A DNA stretch of 7,180 nucleotides from Betaproteobacteria bacterium (GTDB taxonomy: Bacteria > Pseudomonadota > Gammaproteobacteria > Burkholderiales > Nitrosomonadaceae): contig JAHZIU010000325.1 in assembly GCA_022601315.1 (NCBI GenBank), positions 1-7,180 of the forward strand. Reading direction: 5' to 3'. The first letter of the stretch is position 1, and each line of letters begins with the position of its first letter. Below, piece after piece: positions 1 to 6,023 of the stretch. The notes under the pieces are model-generated. The model was not told where the DNA came from. It saw nothing but the letters and a program-made list of their open reading frames with translations, and searched no databases. Position numbers and translations under genes: made by a program.

Positions 1-435
1 AAAACAGAAAGAGTGCAGCTATTGTTCGCCTTGTTGCTGACATTATCAATTATTGCCTCAATGAACATTGTCGGTGTCACCATGATTGCAGCAACATTGA
101 TTATGCCCGCTATGACGGCACGAATGATGACAAATCGTTTTAGTTATATGCAGATTTATTCTGTGTTGATTGGTGCCATCACAGGGGTGGCTGGCATGTA
201 TCTGAGTTATCTTTTCAATGCCGCCTCTGGGGCAACCATCGTTTTGTTTGGGGCGTTATTATTTTGCATCGCTGCATTGACTAAACATGTGCGCGAGAAA
301 AGAATTTTGCGCGCCAATTTGCACCGACACGGTGGTTTGGTTCATTCACACCCATATGATCCAGATCATCAGTATGAAGAGAGCAAGACGGGTGCCGAGG
401 GCAAGAGTGAAGAGAAGCAGAAAGAAACGAAGTGA
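1..435 (+). CDS. Metal ABC transporter permease, ABC-3 (ZnuB/MntB-like) family, C-terminal part
   Basis: This is the C-terminal 144 residues of an inner-membrane permease whose start lies outside the window; the frame is open from base 1, so the GTG at 13 is internal. It shows a long hydrophobic stretch (visible residues about 10-40) containing NIVGVTMIAATLIMPAMTAR, which resembles the conserved 'small residues then PAxTAR' segment of ABC-3 permeases. Two more membrane segments follow (about 52-72 and 77-94), the first including GMYLSYLF. The family imports zinc, manganese or iron with an ATPase and a periplasmic binding protein, presumably encoded upstream. The last 50 residues are hydrophilic: a cluster of five histidines (HRHGGLVHSHPYDPDH, bases 322-369) followed by a Lys/Glu-rich end. 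The metal cannot be read from the sequence. Nickel supply to the nearby urease is possible but is only inference from location. No clear terminator separates it from the porin. Confidence 0.85.
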   Translation, partial: KTERVQLLFALLLTLSIIASMNIVGVTMIAATLIMPAMTARMMTNRFSYMQIYSVLIGAITGVAGMYLSYLFNAASGATIVLFGALLFCIAALTKHVREKRILRANLHRHGGLVHSHPYDPDHQYEESKTGAEGKSEEKQKETK

Positions 436-578
436 GGCTTTTCAAAATTTAAAGTGAGAGGTGCATAATATCCATGTCTCTGAAGGTGACTTATATTCTT
501 CAACTGTTGCATAAGGGAGACAGAAGGGGTTGGATGGGGGGTGTAGATGTTGTTTTTTATTGCGAATGAGTGATGTGT

Positions 579-610
579 TGTGCACAATTGCGTTATCCTG
601 TGCAAAATTG
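579..610 (+). repeat. Two 12-bp direct repeats 20 bp apart upstream of the porin
   Basis: TGTGCACAATTG (579-590) recurs as TGTGCAAAATTG (599-610), with 11 of 12 bases equal and a period of exactly 20 bp, about two helical turns. The first copy contains the palindrome TTGTGCACAA (578-587). The spacing would put both copies on the same DNA face, as expected for a pair of regulator sites. It lies about 80-115 bp before the porin start. No matching regulator is known from the window. Confidence 0.4.
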
Positions 611-669
611 GGCTGGGTAAAGATCAATAGGAACGATAGAGGGCGACGCTTAGCGGTTGCCTAAGTAGT

Positions 670-693
670 TTATTAAAAGGGAGGTTTTAATAA
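670..693 (+). promoter_or_regulatory. Porin ribosome-binding site inside a hairpin loop
   Basis: Nine perfect A-T pairs join 670-678 (TTATTAAAA) to 685-693 (TTTTAATAA), leaving exactly the hexamer GGGAGG (679-684) as the loop. GGGAGG is the SD of the porin, 8 nt before the ATG at 693, and the A of the ATG forms the last pair. An AU-only stem would be weak and could open with heat or when ribosomes bind. This SD and spacing support the chosen porin start. Confidence 0.5.
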
Positions 694-2024
694 TGAAAGA
701 TCACGTAGAAGAGTACGGCGCTCAAAAGCAGAAAGGGCGATTTATAGGAGCGGGCGTTGCGCTAACGTTAGCGCTGGCGACAGGAGTCACAACACTGTCA
801 TCAACAGACGCTCATGCAGACGGCTGGGTTAGCCATATAGGCGACATTAAAGTTGGTAACCAAGGCAACAAATTAAAGTTCTCATTAGATGACACCAAAT
901 GGGTCACGATTGGCGCGGGTTTCCGTGGATCTGGTATCTGGACAGATCAACCAAGCGGCGGTGGATTTAAAGACAACTTCAGCATTGACAACGCACGTTT
1001 ATATGTCAATGGACAAGTTCACAAGTATTTTAAATTTGAAATCAATACCGAATGTTTCTTCTGTAACAATCAAAGTGCAGGCGATAGCCCAAAGATTTTA
1101 TACACCATATTGGACGCGATTGGTAAGTTTGAATACAACCGCTACTTGAATCTCTGGGGTGGTCGTATGTTGGTCCCAACGACACGTTATGAATTGAACG
1201 GTCCTTTCTATGGTACAACGCATGATCCTTTCAAGACGCCATTTTTCCCTGCAGACTTTAGTATTAAGTTTGGTGTAGGCGGTGCAGGTCGTTATGGTCG
1301 TGATGACGGTGGTACTTTATGGGGGAGTGTAGAACCTGGATTTATGCCGGGTACCCTGCAATACGCAGTCGGTGTTTACCGTGGTCTGAAATCAAAGCGT
1401 AAATCAAATGTTGGCCCGAACCAGCGTGGTAATGTAAAAGTAGCCGGTCGTGTTACCTATAACTGGTTAAACCCTGAGAATAACCCAGGTTACTACACCA
1501 GCGGTACCTACTTTGGTAAAGCCGGCGACATTCTGGCAACTGCGTTTGGTATTGCTTACCAAAAAGACGCGGCAGGTTCATTCCAACACAAGAGTAGCTT
1601 TGTTGGTATGGTAGCCGATCTGTTGTTTGAAAAAGTTTTACCAAACAACATGGGTGTCTTTACCTTTAACGGTGAATACAAGCGCTTTTTTGCTGGCTAT
1701 GATAAAGCTGCATTTGCAGACAATGATTGCTTCTGTGTATTTGACGGACAATCATGGAGTTTGACCGGACTGTATTTGATTCCACAAAAAGTCTGGATCG
1801 GACAATTCCAACCGTATGGTCGTTTCACCAGCGTTCAACCACGGGGTAGTAGTAACCGTGAAGAAATTGAAGGCGGTGTTAACTATGTGATTGACGGCTT
1901 TAATGCACGTGTCTCAGCGTACTATCAGCACGGTGATTTGATCAGCAAAGGCCTGAACTATTCACCAGGTGTGATCGGACGTAAAGTGGACGTATTTAAG
2001 TTATCGTTCCAGATCCAGATCTAA
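693..2024 (+). CDS. Outer-membrane porin, phosphate-selective porin O/P-like
   Basis: A 443-residue outer-membrane beta-barrel protein. The N terminus has an unusually long charged segment (1-16), a hydrophobic core (17-37) and an AHA motif, predicting signal-peptidase cleavage after Ala42. The mature part is rich in Gly, aromatic residues and alternating polar/apolar strands. Segments such as FSIDNARLYVNGQVHKYFKF (96-115), GRMLVPTTRYELNG and, near the end, the strand VFKLSFQIQI resemble OprO/OprP-type and FmdC-like porins. The C-terminal residue is Ile, not the common Phe or Trp. Four cysteines occur as two tight pairs, CFFC (121-124) and CFC (346-348), which is rare in barrels. It sits between a metal permease and the urease genes and has its own SD and terminator, so it is a separate transcription unit. 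FmdC-type porins of methylotrophs are linked to amide and urea use, so a role in urea passage is plausible but unproven; phosphate or other anions remain alternatives. Confidence 0.8.
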   Translation: MKDHVEEYGAQKQKGRFIGAGVALTLALATGVTTLSSTDAHADGWVSHIGDIKVGNQGNKLKFSLDDTKWVTIGAGFRGSGIWTDQPSGGGFKDNFSIDNARLYVNGQVHKYFKFEINTECFFCNNQSAGDSPKILYTILDAIGKFEYNRYLNLWGGRMLVPTTRYELNGPFYGTTHDPFKTPFFPADFSIKFGVGGAGRYGRDDGGTLWGSVEPGFMPGTLQYAVGVYRGLKSKRKSNVGPNQRGNVKVAGRVTYNWLNPENNPGYYTSGTYFGKAGDILATAFGIAYQKDAAGSFQHKSSFVGMVADLLFEKVLPNNMGVFTFNGEYKRFFAGYDKAAFADNDCFCVFDGQSWSLTGLYLIPQKVWIGQFQPYGRFTSVQPRGSSNREEIEGGVNYVIDGFNARVSAYYQHGDLISKGLNYSPGVIGRKVDVFKLSFQIQI

Positions 2025-2046
2025 TCTAGTTAGCATATTATCACTG

Positions 2047-2062
2047 GCTTCTTGTGAGAAGC
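2047..2062 (+). other. Small stem-loop after the porin gene
   Basis: GCTTCT (2047-2052) and AGAAGC (2057-2062) form a perfect 6-bp stem with a TGTG loop, 22 bp after the porin stop. No T-run follows, so it is not itself a terminator. It may protect the porin mRNA end together with the terminator downstream. Confidence 0.4.
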
Positions 2063-2106
2063 GGGTGGTAATTGTCTAATAGTTAGGATCGATCAAGGAT
2101 CCAAAG

Positions 2107-2149
2107 AAAAATGCCAGAGCGCCTATATATAGGGGTTCTGGCATTTTTT
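2107..2149 (+). terminator. Strong intrinsic terminator of the porin gene
   Basis: ATGCCAGAGC (2111-2120) pairs with GTTCTGGCAT (2135-2144) through ten pairs, one of them G-U. After a single G-G mismatch, CCTA (2122-2125) pairs with TAGG (2130-2133), closing a TATA loop (2126-2129). Flanking AAAA (2107-2110) and the T6 run (2144-2149) complete a rho-independent terminator that could work in both directions. It isolates the porin from the urease cluster. Confidence 0.9.
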
Positions 2150-2217
2150 GTTGGGCGGCATCACAACGCATATCAAGAAAATGTGGTCATATTGCGAGGT
2201 TAGAAGGATAAGAAAAA

Positions 2218-2286
2218 ATGAAAAAAAATCATACTTATTTTTTTGCATTTTTTTATTTACTTTTTTTAAAAGGAGGTGTAACTTAG
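2218..2286 (+). CDS. Possible 22-residue Phe-rich leader peptide upstream of ureD
   Basis: ATG at 2218 is preceded by AGAAGGA (2202-2208), a fair SD at 9-nt spacing, and reads to TAG at 2284-2286. The peptide begins MKKNHTYFFAFFYLLFLK and ends GGVT: six Phe, two Tyr and three Leu in its first 18 residues. The layout and the FFAFF core recall the pheA attenuator leader peptide of enterobacteria ([15 protein letters not shown]). It could also be a tiny membrane peptide. Against it, the Phe codons all come from T-tracts, so chance is a serious alternative, and no classical attenuator terminator follows before ureD. It ends 105 bp before the ureD start. Confidence 0.25.
   Translation: MKKNHTYFFAFFYLLFLKGGVT
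2221..2267 (+). promoter_or_regulatory. A/T-tract cluster, possible curved or UP-like DNA
   Basis: An A8 run (2221-2228) is followed by three T7 runs at 2238-2244, 2248-2254 and 2261-2267, with centres 10 and 13 bp apart, close to helical phasing. Such tracts can bend DNA, bind nucleoid proteins or act as an upstream promoter element for the ureD unit. The same tracts encode the Phe-rich mini-ORF, so only one explanation may be real. Confidence 0.35.
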
Positions 2287-2315
2287 CGCTCTGTAGTAGC
2301 AGATTGTAGACTTTC

Positions 2316-2333
2316 TTCCAGTTTGAACTGGAA
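2316..2333. repeat. 18-bp palindrome upstream of ureD
   Basis: TTCCAGTT (2316-2323) and AACTGGAA (2326-2333) are perfect inverted arms around a TG centre, 58 bp before the ureD ATG. An A-rich stretch follows it, not a T-run, so it is not a + strand terminator. It may be a dimeric regulator site or a leader-RNA hairpin. CTTTC (2311-2315) can also pair with GAAAG (2349-2353), which would extend the structure. Confidence 0.45.
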
Positions 2334-2352
2334 ATAAAAAAAATAATAGAAA
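2323..2352 (+). promoter_or_regulatory. Weak candidate sigma-70 promoter for ureD
   Basis: TTGAAC (2323-2328), an 18-bp spacer and TAGAAA (2347-2352) match consensus at four of six bases in each box. The palindrome at 2316-2333 would overlap the -35 box, as an operator could. The region is so AT-rich that other choices are possible, for example a start further upstream near the T-tracts. A promoter is expected here because the porin terminator cuts off read-through. Confidence 0.2.
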
Positions 2353-2391
2353 GACACAATTTTTATAAAAATGATAAACAACAAATAAAAA

Positions 2392-3333
2392 ATGTCCTCG
2401 ACCATTCACAAAGAAGATTCTGTAGAGCGGGAAGAAGCCGCTACTAAAGTTAGTCCATTACCCCCCAAAAAAAGTTCTTTTGCACCCATCACTGATGAAA
2501 CAGTAGACGCCTGGTTATCTCTGAAGTTTAAGAGTTACGATGGTATTACTCGTTTGATGGAGCGCGGACACTTTGGACAGCTGATTATTCAAAAGCCGTT
2601 TTATCTTGATCGTGAAAATCATGAAGTCTGCCACGTAATTATTGTTCACCCACCTGGTGGAGTATGTGGTGGCGATGAATTGAGATTTAGCAGCGACGTT
2701 GGCGCGGCAGGGAAAGTACAAGTTACCACCCCTGGTGCAACAAAATGGTACAAAGCAAACGGCAATATTTCACGTCAAGAAGTAACACTCAACGTAGAAA
2801 CAGGCGCAACACTAGAATGGCTTCCACAGGAAGCCATTTTTTTTGACGGTGCGCATGTACAACTGAGCAATGAAATCACACTCGCAAAGGATGCCACATT
2901 CATTGGTTGCGAGATATTGTGTTTTGGTCGAACCCGTTCCGGTGAAAATTTTGATAGTGGGCAGATAACACAGCGCACTCGTATTCACCGTGATGGAAAA
3001 CCCATTTGGTTTGAACAGCTGCAGTTGAAAGGCGGCGGTTCGGCCATGAAAAGTCCACTGATGCTTGCCGGTTACACAGTATGCGCAACGTTAGTTGTGG
3101 TTAGTGGTGAAGCTGTGTCAAGCGAATTGATTGATTCGATGCGCGAAGAAGCAAGCGAAATTGCAGGTGATGTCGGCGAGCTTGGTGTCACGCAATTGAA
3201 ATCGGTAGTGGTTGTACGTTATCTAGGTGATTCAAGTGAAGTAGCCCGACAAATTATGCTTCAAGTATGGGGTATTCTTCGTCCTACTTTAGTGGGTCAT
3301 GAAGCGAGCGTACCGCGTATGTGGACTACTTAG
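2392..3333 (+). CDS. ureD: Urease accessory protein UreD
   Basis: UreD (UreH) binds apo-urease and, with UreF and UreG, forms the complex that loads nickel into the active site; it acts in the cytoplasm. The 313 residues carry the family hallmarks: TRLMERGHFG (53-62), PFY (69-71), HPPGG..GGD (86-95), TTPGATKWY (112-120), WLPQEAIFFDGA (143-154), GRTRSGE (179-185), RYLG (276-279) and WGILRP (293-298). The core begins at about Trp41, after a charged, Pro-rich N-terminal stretch of about 40 residues that is longer than in many homologues (often about 270-290 in total). The start is firm: an in-frame TAA lies 3 bases upstream (2386-2388) and no ATG, GTG or TTG follows before the core. Yet no SD precedes it, only A-rich sequence, suggesting S1-assisted or leader-dependent initiation. 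It opens the cluster, 102 bp before ureA. Confidence 0.95.
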   Translation: MSSTIHKEDSVEREEAATKVSPLPPKKSSFAPITDETVDAWLSLKFKSYDGITRLMERGHFGQLIIQKPFYLDRENHEVCHVIIVHPPGGVCGGDELRFSSDVGAAGKVQVTTPGATKWYKANGNISRQEVTLNVETGATLEWLPQEAIFFDGAHVQLSNEITLAKDATFIGCEILCFGRTRSGENFDSGQITQRTRIHRDGKPIWFEQLQLKGGGSAMKSPLMLAGYTVCATLVVVSGEAVSSELIDSMREEASEIAGDVGELGVTQLKSVVVVRYLGDSSEVARQIMLQVWGILRPTLVGHEASVPRMWTT

Positions 3334-3353
3334 TTAGGTAGAATTACCTAGCT
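3332..3353 (+). other. Stem-loop overlapping the ureD stop
   Basis: AGTTAGGTA (3332-3340) and TACCTAGCT (3345-3353) pair with one mismatch around a GAAT loop. The stem begins inside the ureD stop codon. There is no T-run, so it is more likely an mRNA processing or stability element between ureD and ureABC than a terminator; it could help set a different level for the structural subunits. Confidence 0.4.
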
Positions 3354-3435
3354 GGTAGAATGCATATGCAAATAGGAGTAGTAGTAGGTGTATTAGACAT
3401 AAAGCAACTATTTATTTACTGAAGAGGAGAAAGAG

Positions 3436-3738
3436 ATGGATCTTACACCAAGAGAGAAAGACAAAATGATGGTATTTACCGCTGGATTAGTTGCGGAAAG
3501 GCGTAAAGCACGTGGCCTGAAGCTTAACTACCCAGAAGCAGTAGCACTGATCACCTGCGCAGTATTGGAAGGTGCTCGTGATGGGAAGAGCGTTGCACAA
3601 ATGATGTCAGGTGGTGCAAAAATTCTTACACGTTCAGACGTGATGGAAGGTGTTTCAGAAATGATTCCTGATATTCAGGTTGAGTGCACTTTTCCAGATG
3701 GCACCAAACTGGTTACCGTTCACAACCCAATACCTTAA
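3436..3738 (+). CDS. ureA: Urease gamma subunit UreA
   Basis: The smallest structural subunit of the bacterial (UreABC)3 urease, which hydrolyses urea to ammonia and carbamate in the cytoplasm. At 100 residues it has the standard length and reads as a textbook family member: [20 protein letters not shown] (3-22), [15 protein letters not shown] (25-39), EGARDGK (45-51), [10 protein letters not shown] (64-73), [20 protein letters not shown] (77-96). It contributes contacts that hold the trimer together and has no catalytic residues. A good SD, AGAGGAGA at 3423-3430, supports the start. ureB begins 19 bp after its stop, so the two are almost certainly co-transcribed and translated together. Confidence 0.98.
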   Translation: MDLTPREKDKMMVFTAGLVAERRKARGLKLNYPEAVALITCAVLEGARDGKSVAQMMSGGAKILTRSDVMEGVSEMIPDIQVECTFPDGTKLVTVHNPIP

Positions 3739-3757
3739 TAAGAACAGGAGATAAACC

Positions 3758-4072
3758 ATGAGCTTAGTACCTGGAGAAGTAATTCCTCAAGCTGGCGAAA
3801 TTGAAATTAACGCGGGCCGTAATACAAAAACAATGAAAGTATCGAATGGTGGTGATCGTCCGGTACAAATTGGTTCGCACTTTCATTTTTTTGAGACCAA
3901 TACAGCATTGCAATTTGATCGTGATGCAGCATATGGTATGCGTTTGAACATTATGGCTGGTACAGCAGTACGTTTTGAGCCTGGTCAGGAGCGTACCGTT
4001 GAACTGGTCGACCTCGCAGGAGACCGGACCGTATACGGATTGAATCAAAAAGTGATGGGTAAGCTGAAGTAA
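3758..4072 (+). CDS. ureB: Urease beta subunit UreB
   Basis: Structural beta subunit, 104 residues, the usual length for a separate UreB. Conserved blocks are MSLVPGE (1-7), [19 protein letters not shown] (30-48), [15 protein letters not shown] (51-65), [24 protein letters not shown] (67-90) and [11 protein letters not shown] (93-103). UreB packs against UreA and UreC, and UreD/UreF binding in the activation complex is thought to move it. Met66 stands where Pro is common (LNIPAG in many homologues), a small local change. The SD AGGAG (3746-3750) lies 7 nt before the ATG. Genes are separate, not fused as in Helicobacter or plant ureases. Confidence 0.98.
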   Translation: MSLVPGEVIPQAGEIEINAGRNTKTMKVSNGGDRPVQIGSHFHFFETNTALQFDRDAAYGMRLNIMAGTAVRFEPGQERTVELVDLAGDRTVYGLNQKVMGKLK

Positions 4073-4113
4073 GTAGTCGTATCCATTAAATAATTTATAC
4101 AAGGAGTATAGAA

Positions 4114-5820
4114 ATGACTTTTAAAGTTTCTCGCGAGGTCTATGCCGAAATGATGGGTCCCACAACAGGGGATCGTGTTCGTTTGGCTGACACAGAGCTG
4201 TTTATTGAGATTGAAAAAGACTACACCACCTATGGTGAAGAAGTTAAATTTGGTGGTGGTAAAGTTATTCGTGATGGTATGGGTCAATCACAGCGTAATC
4301 ACGCTGATGTTGTTGATACCGTTATTACCAACGCAACCATTATTGATCACTGGGGTATTGTTAAAGCTGACGTCGGTATTAAGAATGGTAAGATTGCCGC
4401 GATTGGTAAAGCAGGAAACCCTGACATTCAGCCAAATGTAACGATGGCAATTGGTGCTGCAACCGAAGCAATTGCGGGTGAAGGATTGATTCTTACCGCA
4501 GGTGCATTAGACGTACACATTCACTTTATCTGTCCGCAACAAGAAGAAGACGCCATGATGAATGGTATTACGACCATGCTTGGTGGTGGTACAGGACCTG
4601 CAGTGGGTACAGCGGCAACGACATGTACACCAGGACCATGGCACATTCAGTCTATGCTAAAAGCATCAGACGGCATGGTTATGAATACTGGTTTCTTCGG
4701 TAAAGGTAACTGTAGTCTACCTACACCGAATGAAGAGCAAGTATTGGCTGGTGCCTGCGGCTTGAAATTGCACGAAGATTGGGGAACCACTTTTGGCGCG
4801 ATTGATAACTGTCTGGCCGTTGCAGATAAATATGATGTTCAGGTTTGTATTCACACAGATACCATTAACGAAGGTGGTTATTTAGAGAATACTATCAATG
4901 CATTTAAAGATCGTACCATCCATACCTTCCATACTGAGGGTGCTGGTGGTGGTCACGCGCCGGACATTATGAGAGTAGTGGGTCAGCAAAATGTATTGCC
5001 ATCATCAACCAACCCAACCCGTCCATATACCAAGAACACCTTGGACGAGCATTTGGATATGTTGATGGTTTGTCATCACTTGCATGCAAATATTCCTGAA
5101 GATGTTTCTTTTGCAGAATCACGTATTCGTAAAGAAACCATCGCAGCGGAAGATATTCTGCATGACACGGGTGCAATCTCAATGATGGCATCTGATTCAC
5201 AAGCAATGGGTCGTATTGGTGAGGTTGTAACTCGTACCTGGCAGACAGCTGCTAAGATGAAAGTTCAGCGTGGTGCATTGCCAGAAGACTCAGCTTCAAA
5301 TGACAACTTCCGTGTGAAGCGTTATGTTGCTAAGTACACCATCAATCCAGCAATCTGTCATGGTCTTTCCCATGCGATTGGTTCGATTGAGGTTGGCAAA
5401 TATGCTGATTTAGTTTTATGGAGACCTGCATTCTTTGGTGCTAAGCCATCCATGATTCTGAAAGGCGGCATGATTGCAGCTTCATTGATGGGTGATCCAA
5501 ATGCATCAATTCCAACACCACAACCAGTACATTATCGTTACATGTTTGGTGGATATGGAACCGCTGTTGCACTTTCATGCTTCACGTTTGTTTCTAAAGC
5601 TTCACTAGCAGCTGGCTTGGTAGATCATCTTAAAGCTGATAAGCCACTGGTTGAAGTTAAGAACACTCGTAACCTGCGTAAGAAAGATATGATTCATAAC
5701 GACTCGTGCCCAACAATCGAGATCGATCCTGAAACATATGAAGTACGGGTTGACGGAGAACTATTAACGTGTGATCCGGCAGAAGAGTTGCCAATGGCTC
5801 AGCGTTATTTCTTGTTCTAA
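4114..5820 (+). CDS. ureC: Urease alpha (catalytic) subunit UreC
   Basis: Catalytic subunit, 568 residues, an amidohydrolase-fold protein with a two-nickel centre. All key residues are visible, one higher than Klebsiella numbering: His135 and His137 (HIHFICP), Lys218, the carbamylated bridge, and His220 (GLKLHEDWG), His247 (IHTDT), His273 ([13 protein letters not shown]), flap Cys320 and His321 (MVCHHL) and Asp361 (ASDSQAMGR). The enzyme should therefore be active once loaded. The C terminus MAQRYFLF is typical. Local departures from common sequence are GALDV (130-134) in place of GGIDT, Cys215 and Cys245 close to nickel ligands, and TTFGAI (225-230) in place of TTPAAI. The SD AAGGAG (4101-4106) is strong with 7-nt spacing. 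It ends the ureABC block; a 203-bp gap with hairpins follows, where ureE would be expected. Confidence 0.99.
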   Translation: MTFKVSREVYAEMMGPTTGDRVRLADTELFIEIEKDYTTYGEEVKFGGGKVIRDGMGQSQRNHADVVDTVITNATIIDHWGIVKADVGIKNGKIAAIGKAGNPDIQPNVTMAIGAATEAIAGEGLILTAGALDVHIHFICPQQEEDAMMNGITTMLGGGTGPAVGTAATTCTPGPWHIQSMLKASDGMVMNTGFFGKGNCSLPTPNEEQVLAGACGLKLHEDWGTTFGAIDNCLAVADKYDVQVCIHTDTINEGGYLENTINAFKDRTIHTFHTEGAGGGHAPDIMRVVGQQNVLPSSTNPTRPYTKNTLDEHLDMLMVCHHLHANIPEDVSFAESRIRKETIAAEDILHDTGAISMMASDSQAMGRIGEVVTRTWQTAAKMKVQRGALPEDSASNDNFRVKRYVAKYTINPAICHGLSHAIGSIEVGKYADLVLWRPAFFGAKPSMILKGGMIAASLMGDPNASIPTPQPVHYRYMFGGYGTAVALSCFTFVSKASLAAGLVDHLKADKPLVEVKNTRNLRKKDMIHNDSCPTIEIDPETYEVRVDGELLTCDPAEELPMAQRYFLF

Positions 5821-5861
5821 GAAGACCAGAGATAGCAGCATTGTCTCACACTCGATATTGG

Positions 5862-5903
5862 GTCTGAATTAATCAGACGGCCGGGTGATCATCGATCACC
5901 CGG
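5862..5903 (+). other. Two back-to-back stem-loops between ureC and ureF
   Basis: GTCTGA (5862-5867) pairs with TCAGAC (5873-5878) around a five-base loop. Two bases later CCGGGTGATC (5881-5890) pairs with GATCACCCGG (5894-5903), a perfect, GC-rich 10-bp stem with an ATC loop. No T-run follows, so a classical intrinsic terminator is unlikely. The pair could stop 3'-exonuclease decay and keep ureABC mRNA more abundant than ureFG, or be an RNase site. The rest of 5821-6023 holds no gene. Confidence 0.65.
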
Positions 5904-5920
5904 TAACAAGAAGCTGCAGG

Positions 5921-5948
5921 TTTAGCCCTTTATCGAGCTCATTACAAT
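5921..5948 (+). promoter_or_regulatory. Weak candidate promoter for ureF-ureG
   Basis: TACAAT (5943-5948) matches the -10 consensus at five of six bases, with TTTAGC (5921-5926) 16 bp upstream matching the -35 box at only three. It lies just after the hairpin pair and 75 bp before ureF, where an internal promoter would make sense. A short repeat, AAAGCGAT at 5952-5959 and 5966-5973, sits just downstream. Read-through from ureC remains as likely. Confidence 0.25.
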
Positions 5949-6023
5949 AAAAAAGCGATAAGTTCAAAGCGATCAATAATTAGATCACATGAGCCTTATC
6001 CATAAAATAGGAAGTGTGCAGTA

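Noticed and set aside
13..435. GTG at 13 as the start of the permease
   Set aside because: The frame is open from base 1 and the protein lacks the N-terminal half expected of the family, so this is an internal codon of a gene cut by the window.
474..569. 31-codon frame between the permease and the porin
   Set aside because: Its only SD-like sequence (AGAGG) is 12 nt away, and the composition is set by the G-rich tract; no recognisable protein.
578..592. Sigma-54 promoter in the porin leader
   Set aside because: GTGCAC followed by TTGCG looks suggestive, but the gap between the boxes is far too short and the -24 GG is missing.
369..627. Minus-strand frames in the porin leader
   Set aside because: Low-complexity composition, overlap with the permease end and no SD; likely chance.
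2123..2359. Minus-strand 78-codon frame opposite the ureD leader
   Set aside because: It is made of the A/T tracts, runs through the terminator and has no family resemblance.
2371..2388. Five-codon frame ending just before ureD
   Set aside because: No SD, and AT-rich sequence easily gives such frames.
3764..4287. Minus-strand frames opposite ureB and the ureC start
   Set aside because: Shadows of strongly conserved urease genes on the + strand.
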